Positions 37,473 through 46,751 of a stretch of DNA of 64,000 nt are shown here, piece after piece. Both the position numbers and the translations under genes were made by a program. How positions within the stretch are numbered: position 1 is the stretch's first letter; every line of letters starts with the position of its first letter. The DNA is from Leptospira terpstrae serovar Hualin str. LT 11-33 = ATCC 700639 (lineage in GTDB: Bacteria > Spirochaetota > Leptospiria > Leptospirales > Leptospiraceae): contig NZ_AOGW02000008.1 in NCBI RefSeq assembly GCF_000332495.1, positions 127,001 through 191,000 on the forward strand. The letters run 5' to 3'. The notes beneath the pieces are model-generated. The model was not told the origin of the DNA. It was given only the letters and a program-made list of their open reading frames with translations, and did not search any database.

Positions 37473-38207
37473 ATGATCCGATTCCTTGTGTCCATTTTGT
37501 TTCTTTTTGTAACCTCCGCCGTTTTAGCAGAGGAGGTAGGAATTATTAGTTTCAACCAAGGAAAAAACTACCTTTCGGGACCACGGTTCAAAAAGGCCAA
37601 GGAACCTGTAAAATTAGGAAGTATCCTAAAAAAGGGTGATACCATCACTACAGAAGATGGAACTTGCGAAATCCAATTGGCTACCCAATCTACCATTCGT
37701 TTGGCCAAATATTCTTCTATCCAAATCGAAGACCTCCTCAACCCAAAATCGAAATCCACCACTTTGAAACTTGTGGGGGGGAAGTTATTTGTAAAAGCCC
37801 ACAAACCGCAAACTGGAGTTCCAAACGAAAACCAACTGAGCGTAGTCAATCCTAGTTTTGTGGCTGGAGTTCGAGGAACAGAATTTTTAGCAGCAGCCCC
37901 GGATACTGGTGGGGTGGATGAAGACCTAAGCAATGTTGCGACCGGAGTCTACGTCAATGAAGGAACTGTTGCTGTAAGTCCCGATAAAAAAGGAAAACAA
38001 ACTCTCGTTAAGGAAAACGAAGAAGTAGTACTTTCCGGTAAAGAGCTAAAGAAACAAATTTTAGATGAATTCGTAAAAGACAAAATGCGTATTTTTGAAG
38101 AATTCAAAGCCATCAAAGAAGAGAATTACCAACGTATCAAAGAACAATACGAAAAGAACGACCAACTTATGAATGATTACAAAGGCCAAGGCAGGATAGA
38201 CGAATGA
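37473..38207 (+). CDS. FecR domain-containing exported protein
   Basis: A 244-residue protein with a signal peptide cleaved after VLA. It has a FecR-like beta domain: LGSILKKGDTITTEDGTCEIQL, STIRLAKYSSIQI, LVGGKLFVKA, then FVAGVRGTEFLA and VYVNEGTVAVS. The C-terminal 60 residues form a charged helix. In Leptospira such proteins are usually periplasmic or surface and not tied to an ECF sigma system; none is visible here. The ATG at 37473 gives a normal signal peptide; earlier in-frame starts would fall inside the divergent gene's leader. The stop overlaps the next gene. Confidence 0.87.
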   Translation: MIRFLVSILFLFVTSAVLAEEVGIISFNQGKNYLSGPRFKKAKEPVKLGSILKKGDTITTEDGTCEIQLATQSTIRLAKYSSIQIEDLLNPKSKSTTLKLVGGKLFVKAHKPQTGVPNENQLSVVNPSFVAGVRGTEFLAAAPDTGGVDEDLSNVATGVYVNEGTVAVSPDKKGKQTLVKENEEVVLSGKELKKQILDEFVKDKMRIFEEFKAIKEENYQRIKEQYEKNDQLMNDYKGQGRIDE

Positions 38208-39127
38208 TGAAACGTTTTCTAATTCTATCTGCTCTCATTTCTCTTTCGATCTTTTCTTCTGACAAAATCGGAAGACTCCCTGTGTATAAAATTGCTGTGG
38301 AAGCAGTTCCTGCCACTGAAGAAGGGATTGTTTTACGTGATTTTATCAAAGAACAAATCCAGTCCACATCCAGGGGAACGATATCCCTTCCTTTAAAAGA
38401 ATCCGAGTCTGGAAATTGGGAATTTGACAAAGAAGGAAATCCAACACTAGAAACAGTAGCAAACATCAAGCGATACACAGACACAGACAAACTTGTCCTC
38501 ATCTCAACTGAAGACGGACAAGCCGTGATTTCTTTTGTGGATGTCTTACACCGAAAGTTAGAGTACAGAAACTCTTTACCTGATAGTCTTTCTAAAACGC
38601 TAGTTTCTGACTTCCTCGGATTTTTGGATAAAAAGAATATCTACTTAGCTCTTTCTGAAACGGGATCTGGATCCAATGCCCAACTCAAAATCAATTCCTT
38701 AAAACCTACCTATGTGGCAGGTGAGCCCATTCGATTTGAAATTGAATCTGCTGAAGACAATTATGTTTATGTAGTACTTGTCCCAGAAAATCAAAAAGGC
38801 GAACCCATCCTTCTTTTCCCGAACCAAATCCAAAATGACAATTTTGTACGCAAAGGAGACAGAGTGACAATTCCTGATAAACGAATTTCATTCAAAGCTT
38901 CTTCCGTTCCCTCCAAAGACCGAATTCGTGCCTTTGCTTCTCGCGAAGAATGGAAAGAATTTCAACTCCGAGGAAAAAAGGAAGATTCGTTTTATAGACT
39001 CCTTCCTCCAGCAGTCACTGGAACTAAAACCACTGCTAGGTCTATGACGGTTGTTCCCAACACACTCACTGCATCCATTGAACAAAGTCCAGTAATGGAG
39101 TGGGAATACCAAATCCTTTCTCGATAA
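38204..39127 (+). CDS. DUF4384 domain-containing exported protein
   Basis: A 307-residue protein with a signal peptide (MMKRFLILSALISLSIFSSDK). The C-terminal half has the DUF4384 pattern: YVAGEPIRFEIESAEDNYVYVV, PILLFPNQIQNDNFVRKGDRVTIPD and a later ..KDRIRAFAS. DUF4384 is a beta-sandwich found in surface or secretion-associated proteins; the exact role is unknown. The start overlaps the FecR gene stop (ATGATGA), so the two are coupled and probably work together at the envelope. Confidence 0.84.
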   Translation: MMKRFLILSALISLSIFSSDKIGRLPVYKIAVEAVPATEEGIVLRDFIKEQIQSTSRGTISLPLKESESGNWEFDKEGNPTLETVANIKRYTDTDKLVLISTEDGQAVISFVDVLHRKLEYRNSLPDSLSKTLVSDFLGFLDKKNIYLALSETGSGSNAQLKINSLKPTYVAGEPIRFEIESAEDNYVYVVLVPENQKGEPILLFPNQIQNDNFVRKGDRVTIPDKRISFKASSVPSKDRIRAFASREEWKEFQLRGKKEDSFYRLLPPAVTGTKTTARSMTVVPNTLTASIEQSPVMEWEYQILSR

Positions 39128-39167
39128 TTTCTTGCAAATTCACCTCATACCTTTTGTTATAAAAGGT

Positions 39168-39371
39168 ATGAGACCCTCTATCCTTAAAACCATTGCCCTT
39201 TTCGGACTCAGTACTCTCGTCGCTTGTTCGTTCTTTCAAAAAGAGGATAAAAAAGATGAGAATGTGCTAAATGCCCTCTTACTCTCACTTTGGGCCTACA
39301 ACCAATCGGCTGGTTGTTCTGGACCCAAGTCAGGTTTCACAATTTGTATTCCCAAAGGAATTGCGGAGTAA
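39168..39371 (+). CDS. Small lipoprotein
   Basis: A 67-residue peptide with a classic lipoprotein signal (LFGLSTLVACS), then an acidic/basic linker (QKEDKKDEN) and a Cys-containing tail. AAAAGG lies next to the ATG at 39168; a TTG at 39132 would add a poor n-region. It starts 41 bases after the DUF4384 gene and ends 3 bases before the next gene, so it is part of the same operon. Unknown function. Confidence 0.7.
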   Translation: MRPSILKTIALFGLSTLVACSFFQKEDKKDENVLNALLLSLWAYNQSAGCSGPKSGFTICIPKGIAE

Positions 39372-39374
39372 GTT

Positions 39375-40598
39375 ATGAAAAAGGTCCTCTATACATTTAT
39401 CTTTTTGGGTATGAGTTTCCAAGTATCGGACTTCCACAAACTTGCGCGTTTGGATCAGGAAATCCGACTCACTAGTCTCTTTAGCGAAGCCATACAGTTT
39501 GGAATTGGTTCAGAAAAACTTTGGTCTGCCACAAGTGCGGACAACTGGGGATTTGTCCGCCAGTCTGCGACTTGGGCCAGGGGCAATTCAGGGATCATTG
39601 ACTCTCTCATCCTTGCTTTAAAAAATGCGGGATACTTCAATAACTCTGCACCAAGAAATGATGTCCTTAGTAATGTCAATTTGAATGGATTTGGTTCTGC
39701 AACACTTACCATCAAAATCAGCACACCTACGGCAGGGATTAGTTCCACGGCCTACACAGGAACAAAAACTTTTAACCATTTTTTTGAGATCAAAAAAACA
39801 GGTGCTTCGATTCCCTCCTTACAGTTGTTTTTCGATGATCCAGAAACTACTTTAGGAAATGATGGTGCTTTAGTTTATTATCGTTTGGTTGATTTTGGAA
39901 ACCCTGCTTTTGCAAATGTGGGAGATGTTATCACAGAAAGTTACACGGGAAATGATTCCATCTACGGAACAAAATTTCAAACTTATACTTGGAGAAACGG
40001 TCCCGAAAATTCAAGTTGGATCAGTAAACATGGTCGTGTGGTTTTAACGGAAGTAGATTCAGGAAGACAACTATGTTTTCGTTCCGTGGTTCGTTTGACC
40101 TTCACTAAACTCAAAGCCGTAAACCCAACAGGTACGGCGGCGTTAGACAATTTAAAAACAGTGTGCAATACAGTGCAAGGAACTGGTGCTAGTGATCAAA
40201 TTTACTATGCACTTGCGTATATGCAAAAGTTTGACTCTCCTTTCCAAACAACAGCTAAAGCCACCTTTACCATGAGTACGGCAAGACCGGAAACCATCTG
40301 TGCCATTCCGGAATCACCTTCGGCTCCTAATGTTCGTTTGTCTTATGGAATCTTTAATATCAACGGGTATGTAACGGACCAACTCTTAGCGGCCCAAATT
40401 CCAGCAGACTATCCAAGTCCCACCGTAGGTGGTGCTGACTTTATGTCTGTAGATGAAGCTTTCAATAGAACCTATGTAGCATTTGGAGCAAGCATTGCAG
40501 GACAAGCGGGACTTGGAACGGTAAAACAATATGAAACCACTTCCAAAGCTTTTTTAGATGCCTTTGATGGTTCTGACCAAAACCTAACCTTCAAATAA
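39375..40598 (+). CDS. Exported protein of unknown function
   Basis: A 407-residue protein with a short signal-like N-terminus (KKVLYTFIFLGMSFQVS). The mature part is rich in Ser, Thr, Gly and Asn with beta-strand character (STPTAGISSTAYTGTKTF; AKATFTMSTARPETICAIP) and looks like a surface or periplasmic beta protein. I do not recognise a family. It is the last gene of the FecR/DUF4384 operon; its stop codon lies in the loop of a strong hairpin that likely ends transcription. Confidence 0.8.
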   Translation: MKKVLYTFIFLGMSFQVSDFHKLARLDQEIRLTSLFSEAIQFGIGSEKLWSATSADNWGFVRQSATWARGNSGIIDSLILALKNAGYFNNSAPRNDVLSNVNLNGFGSATLTIKISTPTAGISSTAYTGTKTFNHFFEIKKTGASIPSLQLFFDDPETTLGNDGALVYYRLVDFGNPAFANVGDVITESYTGNDSIYGTKFQTYTWRNGPENSSWISKHGRVVLTEVDSGRQLCFRSVVRLTFTKLKAVNPTGTAALDNLKTVCNTVQGTGASDQIYYALAYMQKFDSPFQTTAKATFTMSTARPETICAIPESPSAPNVRLSYGIFNINGYVTDQLLAAQIPADYPSPTVGGADFMSVDEAFNRTYVAFGASIAGQAGLGTVKQYETTSKAFLDAFDGSDQNLTFK

Positions 40599-40606
40599 GG
40601 TTAGGT
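40582..40606. terminator. Bidirectional terminator hairpin
   Basis: ACCTAACCTT (40582-40591) pairs perfectly with AAGGTTAGGT (40597-40606), a 10-bp stem with a 5-base loop containing most of the upstream gene's stop. GAATTTTACT follows on the plus strand, and A-rich sequence precedes it, so it can serve both the plus-strand operon and the convergent PHP gene that ends at 40615. Confidence 0.75.
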
Positions 40607-40614
40607 GAATTTTA

Positions 40615-41763
40615 CTAATTGTTTCTATAAATAGCATTGGAGAGAATCGATCCAGTTAAGCCGATCATCTCCAATCGCACATAAGAATCGTTTTCCTTAA
40701 AAACATATTCTGCGTGGTTGGTATCTGGATCAATTTGCAAAACTTCACCCTTTTGTCCAATAAAACGAATTTCTAAATAGCGTTCTTTTGAATTCAGTTG
40801 GATGGAATGATTCTTTGTCACCTGAATCTTTGGAACCTTCGGATCTTCGGCTCCAGAAAAGAATTTTTTAACACAATAAAAAGAGCCAGACTCTAAAGAA
40901 GATAATACAGAATTCTGATCCTTTACACCTTCTGCAGTCACAATGTAACGAAGAAAACTCTCTCCCTTACGACCTCTTTGGTTACCCAAAGTTTGAATCA
41001 TATCTTTCCAAAATGGCTGGTTAAAACTTTTAATTGAAGTTTCTGGAAAATAATGTAGGTCATCACTTGCCATACAATGGACATTCCTTCCTTGGCTGAG
41101 TAAAGTGTCCAAAATTTTTGGATCATCACCAAATGGAGAATACACTTCTACTGCTTGAAAACCACCCAAAGAATTCATTTCTTCCCTTGAAAATGAATCA
41201 AATAGTTTGGGATGGGGAATGATTACATATCCACCTAACTTTTTCATACGATCCATCACCCAGTTTAAATTTTCTCGAGTTGCATACACTGGGAAATAAT
41301 CATAAAAGGACTTTTTGATTCCAATCGCAAGTAAATGGCGTTTTTTTAAATTTTGTCCCCATTCCAATCCACGAATGTAATTTGGATTCTCTGTTTCTGA
41401 AATTTGACCATAATCGGTAATTGCTATATTGGAAAAACCTTCTCTTTTGTATTCCGATTGGATTTCGGCCACTGTATGCCTTTCCGGCGTAAACCAAACC
41501 TCGTCGGAATGTGCATGTAAGGAGATCTTTTCCTGACCTTCTCCATTCCAATTTTGGTATGGATTTACAAGATTTGTTCCTTGGAAAGGAGAGGTTGATA
41601 AATTTATCGACTTCCTTAAAAGTATGACAACTGCTAGCTGATAAAAACAGAGAATTCCGAGCAAAGAGAGGAAAACAAGCACATACCGATACTTCCATAA
41701 AGAAGGACGTAGAGCCGTTTGCCTGTCTGTGTCAACAATGGGCCCGGAAACATTGAAAAGCAT
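40615..41763 (-). CDS. Membrane-anchored PHP-domain-like phosphoesterase
   Basis: A 382-residue protein with one membrane helix near residues 27-50 (YVLVFLSLLGILCFYQLAVVILL) and a large outer domain. PHP-type metal motifs are present: ISLHAHSDEVW (HxH), NIAITDYG, VIIPHPKLF and MASDDLHYFPE. PHP proteins cleave phosphate esters with three metals; here the enzyme would face the periplasm. The C-terminal 70 residues form an extra beta domain. Substrate unknown. It is a single gene. Confidence 0.82.
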   Translation of the reverse strand: MLFNVSGPIVDTDRQTALRPSLWKYRYVLVFLSLLGILCFYQLAVVILLRKSINLSTSPFQGTNLVNPYQNWNGEGQEKISLHAHSDEVWFTPERHTVAEIQSEYKREGFSNIAITDYGQISETENPNYIRGLEWGQNLKKRHLLAIGIKKSFYDYFPVYATRENLNWVMDRMKKLGGYVIIPHPKLFDSFSREEMNSLGGFQAVEVYSPFGDDPKILDTLLSQGRNVHCMASDDLHYFPETSIKSFNQPFWKDMIQTLGNQRGRKGESFLRYIVTAEGVKDQNSVLSSLESGSFYCVKKFFSGAEDPKVPKIQVTKNHSIQLNSKERYLEIRFIGQKGEVLQIDPDTNHAEYVFKENDSYVRLEMIGLTGSILSNAIYRNN

Positions 41764-41882
41764 AAGAAAACTCTACAGAACTTTCTTTACCTTTTGATTC
41801 CAGTTTTGTTACAAAATGGATACAAAAACAAGAATTCAATTCTGCTTTGACAAACAAGGCAGGTTTTTCCTTCGTTGGAACT

Positions 41883-43355
41883 GTGAAATTCTTATCTGTC
41901 CACCGCACCTTTCTCATCCTTCTCTCTGTCCTAATTGTCTATTTATTCTATGGGAATTCCTCTCCCCTTGTCGACCAAGATGAGGCTGCTTATGCTGGAT
42001 TTTCTCGAACTATGGTGGAAACAAAAGACTTTCTTACCATGGACTTTCCCTACTCCACTCCCCATAGAAAACCGCCATTGCATTTTTGGATCACTTCGTC
42101 TTTTTTTCAAATCTTCGGACCTTCTGAATGGATCTTACGCCTTTTCCCTGCTCTTTGTATCCTCGGAACTAGTTTACTAACATACCATCTAACTAGCATA
42201 ATGTTTGGATCAAGGACAGCACTGTATGCATTTAGTATTCTCAGTTTTTCTTTGTATTTTCCGTTAAATGGAAAAATTGCCCTTGTAGATTCTCTTTTAG
42301 TATTTTTTGGGATGTGTGGATTTGTTTCTCTATATCACTGGATTCAATCGCAAAAGAAGCGGTTTGTTTTTTTCTTTTGGCTCTCGGTTAGCTTGGGACT
42401 CCTTGTGAAAGGGCCTCCCATTCTCATCTTTCTTGGTGGAACCTGTGTTTTACTTTTAAGTATAAACCAAATCCGTTCTAAGATTTGGAAATTAAATCCA
42501 TTTGTTTGGCTTCCTATCGCATTCGTTCCTCTTCTTCTTTGGGGAACACTTTCCTGGCAAAAAGATAAGGGGGAACTCATTCGATGGATGGTGGATTGGT
42601 ATATTTTACGAAGGGCCACCGATCCGGTATTTGGCCAATCAGGACCTCCAGGCACCTATCTTGTGTTATTTGTAGTAACGTTTTTCCCATGGAGCAGGTT
42701 GTATCTTTCTTTCTTAAATGAAAACGGCTGGAAACTCATTGCTTATTTAAAAACAGAAGGTTTGGGAGTAACCCAATACCTTCTTCCATGGCATTGGAAA
42801 AAAAACAATTTCCCTTTTACATCCAAAAGGTTTTTATTACTCGGACTCGTCTTTTCTTGGCTCTTCTATGAATTTTTAGCAAGTAAACTTCCCTCCTATC
42901 CTTTAAGTGCTTATCCCATCTTATCGATTCTTTTAGCAGACCAACTCGCAAGAAAACACAATCAAATTTATATGTATCGAGTTTATCTCACCGTATCACT
43001 TGTGATGATCGCAACCATTTCTTTTATTTTACTCCCTCGGTTTTCAGAATTGCGAAAGGATACAATCAAAGCGGCAAGTGTTGTTAGTAGTTTAGTTCCT
43101 CAAAATAAAACCTTACACTCCTTTGGTGCTCATGGAATTCCGAGTTTTGCATATTATTACCACAGACCTATCCAGGAAATCACTTGGGAAGACCTCAAAA
43201 CAAAGAAAGGGTATTTTTTAGTCTCTGAATCCGATTACCAAATTTGGAAAGGACTTGGTCTCCATTGGGAAGGAATGGGAGAACCACTATCTATTTATGC
43301 TTATGACAGAAACAAAATGTTAAAACTAAGAGTGGTAAAAACAAACGACCTTTAG
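41883..43355 (+). CDS. Glycosyltransferase family 39 (ArnT-like)
   Basis: Polytopic membrane protein of about 490 residues resembling ArnT/PMT-type transferases that use polyprenyl-phosphate sugars on the periplasmic side. The first loop has SSPLVDQDEAAYAGFSR, with the acidic DxDE-type motif, then HRKPPLHFW and a long series of hydrophobic helices. A C-terminal soluble part follows. The start is uncertain: GTG at 41883 gives a short basic n-region, whereas TTG at 41847 adds 12 residues. It ends overlapping the convergent DCC gene by 4 bases. Confidence 0.87.
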   Translation: MKFLSVHRTFLILLSVLIVYLFYGNSSPLVDQDEAAYAGFSRTMVETKDFLTMDFPYSTPHRKPPLHFWITSSFFQIFGPSEWILRLFPALCILGTSLLTYHLTSIMFGSRTALYAFSILSFSLYFPLNGKIALVDSLLVFFGMCGFVSLYHWIQSQKKRFVFFFWLSVSLGLLVKGPPILIFLGGTCVLLLSINQIRSKIWKLNPFVWLPIAFVPLLLWGTLSWQKDKGELIRWMVDWYILRRATDPVFGQSGPPGTYLVLFVVTFFPWSRLYLSFLNENGWKLIAYLKTEGLGVTQYLLPWHWKKNNFPFTSKRFLLLGLVFSWLFYEFLASKLPSYPLSAYPILSILLADQLARKHNQIYMYRVYLTVSLVMIATISFILLPRFSELRKDTIKAASVVSSLVPQNKTLHSFGAHGIPSFAYYYHRPIQEITWEDLKTKKGYFLVSESDYQIWKGLGLHWEGMGEPLSIYAYDRNKMLKLRVVKTNDL

Positions 43356-43756
43356 TTTAAAAAGCGTATTTTAATGTTTGGTGATGGTACCATACAAACT
43401 TCTGCTTTGCCAAACCACTGGTAGCGGTGTTTGGCGATAAATCGGTAAATGAGATTACGAAGGGAACGAGGAAAAATCCAAAAACAATAAAACAATGGCC
43501 ACGGAAATTTTAATTCTCGAGTCAGTTGCAAAACCGCATCCGATTCTAAATACAAAGTTCCTTCCTTCCAATACAGTATGCTGTCTGGCAATTGGGAAAA
43601 GGAATCTTTGGGAAGCAGGGAAAAAAAGGTTTCAGATCCAATGGTAGAAAAAAATAAATCCTCTTTTGCGTTATGTTTCAAAAGAAACTGAACCGAACCC
43701 ATACACAAATGACAAACCCCATCAAAGAAAACAATTTTACTTTTTTCCGGTGGCAT
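43352..43756 (-). CDS. DCC family thiol-disulfide oxidoreductase (DUF393)
   Basis: A 134-residue protein of the DCC family. The N-terminal IVFFDGVCHLCMGSV carries the DxxCxxC motif, LYLESDAVLQL is the family's central segment, and the C-terminal HRYQWFGKAEVCMVP matches the usual RY..FG...C ending. Such proteins have a thioredoxin-like fold with a likely redox Cys pair; their physiological partner is unknown. A single gene, convergent with GT39. Confidence 0.9.
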   Translation of the reverse strand: MPPEKSKIVFFDGVCHLCMGSVQFLLKHNAKEDLFFSTIGSETFFSLLPKDSFSQLPDSILYWKEGTLYLESDAVLQLTRELKFPWPLFYCFWIFPRSLRNLIYRFIAKHRYQWFGKAEVCMVPSPNIKIRFLN

Positions 43757-43823
43757 CCTTTCCCTCTACTCCCAAACTGGCGAAGAACCATTTGAAATCG
43801 AGTCTAAATCTATAGAGGCCTTT

Positions 43824-45770
43824 ATGTTCCCTGAATTTCATTCTGATAATCTTCCCAAAAAAGAATCCGCCATTTTAGAAAAAATGGAGTCCAACAAAAA
43901 GTTCATTCAAACTCTATTAAAAATAGAAAACCCTACATTTCAAAATTTTGCAAAACCATACCAACGCATCCAAACGGAACTCGGAGATCTTGTTACAGAA
44001 ATCTCACATCTCAATTCTGTAAAAAATAATGAAGAAAGCCAAACTATCTACAGTCGGCTTTTGCCAATACTGAGTGAATACTATACAGACCTAGGTCAAA
44101 ACGAAGATATTTTTTCTACTCTATTAAGAATCCAATCCTCTGAATCAAACTTAAATCACGAAGCATCCAAAGTTTTAGAAAATGAGATCCGTGACTTCCG
44201 ATTATCTGGAGTGGGTCTTAACGCGGAAACTAAAAATGCCTTAAAAGAAATTCGAATTCGCCAATCCGATCTTTCAAACCAATTTTCGCAAAACGTACTC
44301 AATGCGACTAATGCCTTTGCACTTTCTCTTTCAGAGGCCGATGTTACTGGCCTTCCTGAAAGCGAAAAAATTTCTGCCAAACAAGATGACGGAACCTATA
44401 AATTCACATTACACTTCCCATCTTACATTGCTTATATGACTTACGGTGAAAATAGAGAAATTCGAAAAAAACTCTATGATGGATACTGCACACGAGCTCC
44501 AGAAAATGGAAAACTTATGGAAGAAATCTTAGAACTACGCGATAAGGAAGCAAAACTCCTAGGATTTCCAACATTCTCTCATTTGAGTTTGGCCATGAAA
44601 GTGGCGGACACACCTGAACAAGTAATTGAATTTTTAGATCATTTAGCAAAAAAAGCAACGCCAATCGCCTTACAAGAGCTAAACGAGATAAAAGCTTTTG
44701 CTAAAAAATTAGGTCATTCGGATCTACAACCTTGGGACCTAACATATTATTCTGAAAAACTAAAAAAGGAATCCTTTTCCTATGATGAAGAAATCTACCG
44801 TCCTTATTTAGAAAAAGAAACTGTCATTGCAGGAACCTTCCAATTTTTGGAAAAACTTTTAGGAATTCAATTCCAACAAGTGACTACTCCTGTATGGGAA
44901 CCGTCTGTTCTTTGTTATAACCTGGTTGTGGAAGGAGAAATCAGATCGCGATTGTATTTGGACCTTGAAGTTCGCGCAGAAAAAAAAGGGGGCGCTTGGA
45001 TGCATAATTGGAAGCCCCACTTCCAAGACGAAACGGGAAAAATAGAACTTCCTGTAGCCTTTGTCGTAGCTAGTTTTCCGAAAGCCACAAGCACACAACC
45101 CTCTTTGCTAAGACCAAGCGATGTTGTAACACTTTTCCATGAATTGGGCCACGCCCTCCACCACTTACTCTCACGCGTTAAGGAAGCCTTTGTGAGTGGG
45201 GTCAATGGTGTAGAATGGGATGCAGTCGAATTTCCATCTCAATTCTTAGAAAACTTTGCTTACGAACCAAAAGTATTGGAACTTTTCGCAAAACACTACC
45301 AGACGAAAGAGCCTATCCCAAATTCCTATATCGAAACAATGGTAAAGGCCAAAAACTTTATGTCAGCGATGGGTGTTGTGCGACAGTTAGAATTTGCAAA
45401 GTTCGATATGTTGATCCATAGGGAAAAACCAAGTGAAGTAAGAGTTCAGGAAATCTTAGACCAAGTAAGAAATGAGGTTTGTGTTGTCTTCCCTCCATCC
45501 TACAATAAATTCCAAAATTCATTCACCCATATCTTTGCTGGTGGATATGCAGCAGGATACTATTCATACAAATGGGCTGAGTTACTTTCCGCTAACGCCT
45601 ACTATTCCTTTGTTGACCGGGGAGTTTTTGACTTAGAACATGCAGCTCATTTTAGAAAAACAGTATTGGAAAAAGGTGGGTCAGCAAGTGCCATGGACCT
45701 ATTCCGCGATTTTTATGGAAGAGATCCAGAGATAGATGCATTATTGAGATTAAATGGAATTGCCGCTTAA
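43824..45770 (+). CDS. prlC: M3 family metallopeptidase (oligopeptidase A-like)
   Basis: Cytoplasmic zinc oligopeptidase of 648 residues that degrades short peptides, including signal-peptide fragments. The zinc motif HELGH (His439, Glu440, His443) lies in VVTLFHELGHALHHLL, followed by GVEWDAVEFPSQFLENF with the third ligand Glu and a late FAGGYAAGYYSYKWAELLSAN, all typical of thimet/OpdA-like enzymes. Length is normal. AGG precedes the ATG by 5 bases. The 3' end overlaps the convergent SCO gene by 21 bases. Whether it is closer to OpdA or Dcp is not settled. Confidence 0.93.
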   Translation: MFPEFHSDNLPKKESAILEKMESNKKFIQTLLKIENPTFQNFAKPYQRIQTELGDLVTEISHLNSVKNNEESQTIYSRLLPILSEYYTDLGQNEDIFSTLLRIQSSESNLNHEASKVLENEIRDFRLSGVGLNAETKNALKEIRIRQSDLSNQFSQNVLNATNAFALSLSEADVTGLPESEKISAKQDDGTYKFTLHFPSYIAYMTYGENREIRKKLYDGYCTRAPENGKLMEEILELRDKEAKLLGFPTFSHLSLAMKVADTPEQVIEFLDHLAKKATPIALQELNEIKAFAKKLGHSDLQPWDLTYYSEKLKKESFSYDEEIYRPYLEKETVIAGTFQFLEKLLGIQFQQVTTPVWEPSVLCYNLVVEGEIRSRLYLDLEVRAEKKGGAWMHNWKPHFQDETGKIELPVAFVVASFPKATSTQPSLLRPSDVVTLFHELGHALHHLLSRVKEAFVSGVNGVEWDAVEFPSQFLENFAYEPKVLELFAKHYQTKEPIPNSYIETMVKAKNFMSAMGVVRQLEFAKFDMLIHREKPSEVRVQEILDQVRNEVCVVFPPSYNKFQNSFTHIFAGGYAAGYYSYKWAELLSANAYYSFVDRGVFDLEHAAHFRKTVLEKGGSASAMDLFRDFYGRDPEIDALLRLNGIAA

Positions 45771-46307
45771 TACCTGTATGGATTTGGTAATGACATCTTT
45801 GGAATCGGTAGACTTGATTAACTTTCGGGTCTTCCGATTTTTATCCAAAACGTAAATATAAGTAGAATGGTCAAAACTTTGGCCATCTTCTGTTTTTTCC
45901 ACGTATGCTGCATATTGTTTTAGAATTTTATTAGTTGTATCAAATGAAAAAGATAGTCCCACCGATTGAGGCAAATAGAACTGAACGTACTTTGTGGTAG
46001 TCTCTGGAGAATCACGCACAGGATCTATAGAAATAAAAACAACTTTGAATTTTGTTTTCTCCACTTCGCTTAAAGGCTCTACGGCAGCTTTGATTTTTGC
46101 CAATGTGTTGGGACAAAAGTCAGGGCAATAGGTATAGCCAAAAAACACGAGTAGGACTGGCTCCTCGAAGGTTTTTAAGGATACTGAATTTCCAGATTTG
46201 TCCAAAACTTCAAAATTTCCACCTATCGGTAGTTCTGTGAAATCTAGGGCAGAACTACAACCAATCAAAAATGCAACTAACGAGATTAATATATTTTTTC
46301 TATTCAT
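45750..46307 (-). CDS. SCO1/SenC family copper protein (lipoprotein)
   Basis: A 185-residue thioredoxin-fold protein involved in delivering copper to cytochrome oxidase CuA or in its redox maintenance. The signal peptide ends LIGCS (lipobox). FFGYTYCPDFCPNTL holds the CxxxC pair, VVFISIDPVRD is the family strand, and DGQSFDHSTYIYVLD carries the conserved His. The start overlaps the PCu(A)C gene stop (ATGA), a classic copper-delivery pair. Confidence 0.93.
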   Translation of the reverse strand: MNRKNILISLVAFLIGCSSALDFTELPIGGNFEVLDKSGNSVSLKTFEEPVLLVFFGYTYCPDFCPNTLAKIKAAVEPLSEVEKTKFKVVFISIDPVRDSPETTTKYVQFYLPQSVGLSFSFDTTNKILKQYAAYVEKTEDGQSFDHSTYIYVLDKNRKTRKLIKSTDSKDVITKSIQVLSGNSI

Positions 46308-46741
46308 AATTCTTTCTCTTCCACAACAACGGTTTGGCTTTCTCCATTCGAAAATTGAATTTTTAAATCCAACTTTCCCGAATGATGCAATTTATCATAT
46401 AACATCAAATGTTTCCCGGATCGCACTAGTTCAATGGTTTCACTAGCTTTTAGTAAAATAGGATAGTCCAACTTTCGCATCCTGGTGATTCCAGAACTTT
46501 CATCTAAACTTGTTTCATGGAAATCCACTGTTTTGTATCCGTTACTAACTATAGTTTGAATTTCCACATCGGTTTTGTAGGGATTTCGAATTTCACCATA
46601 CACAGCAGCAGTTTTTGCTACCTCTGGAGGAGCTGTCATCCAGAGCCTGATGGGTTCTGTCGGTTTGTGACAGAAAACTAACAAATTGACTTGAATTAGT
46701 AACAGAAATCCTGCATTTGTTATATTTATCTTTCGTAACAA
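46304..46741 (-). CDS. PCu(A)C-like copper chaperone (lipoprotein)
   Basis: About 145 residues. The family copper site H(M)..M..HxM is seen as FHETSLDESSGITRM followed by SGKHLMLYD; the second site (HLM) and the middle Met are present, but the first His is followed by Glu instead of Met. The mature part starts after a lipobox-like LLVFC. I place the start at the TTG at 46741, because GAGG lies 6 bases upstream and a compact lipoprotein signal results; the open frame extends back to an ATG at 46816, which would overlap the divergent gene. It would bind Cu(I) in the periplasm for the SCO protein. Confidence 0.82.
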   Translation of the reverse strand: MLRKINITNAGFLLLIQVNLLVFCHKPTEPIRLWMTAPPEVAKTAAVYGEIRNPYKTDVEIQTIVSNGYKTVDFHETSLDESSGITRMRKLDYPILLKASETIELVRSGKHLMLYDKLHHSGKLDLKIQFSNGESQTVVVEEKEL

Positions 46742-46751
46742 GAGAACCTCG

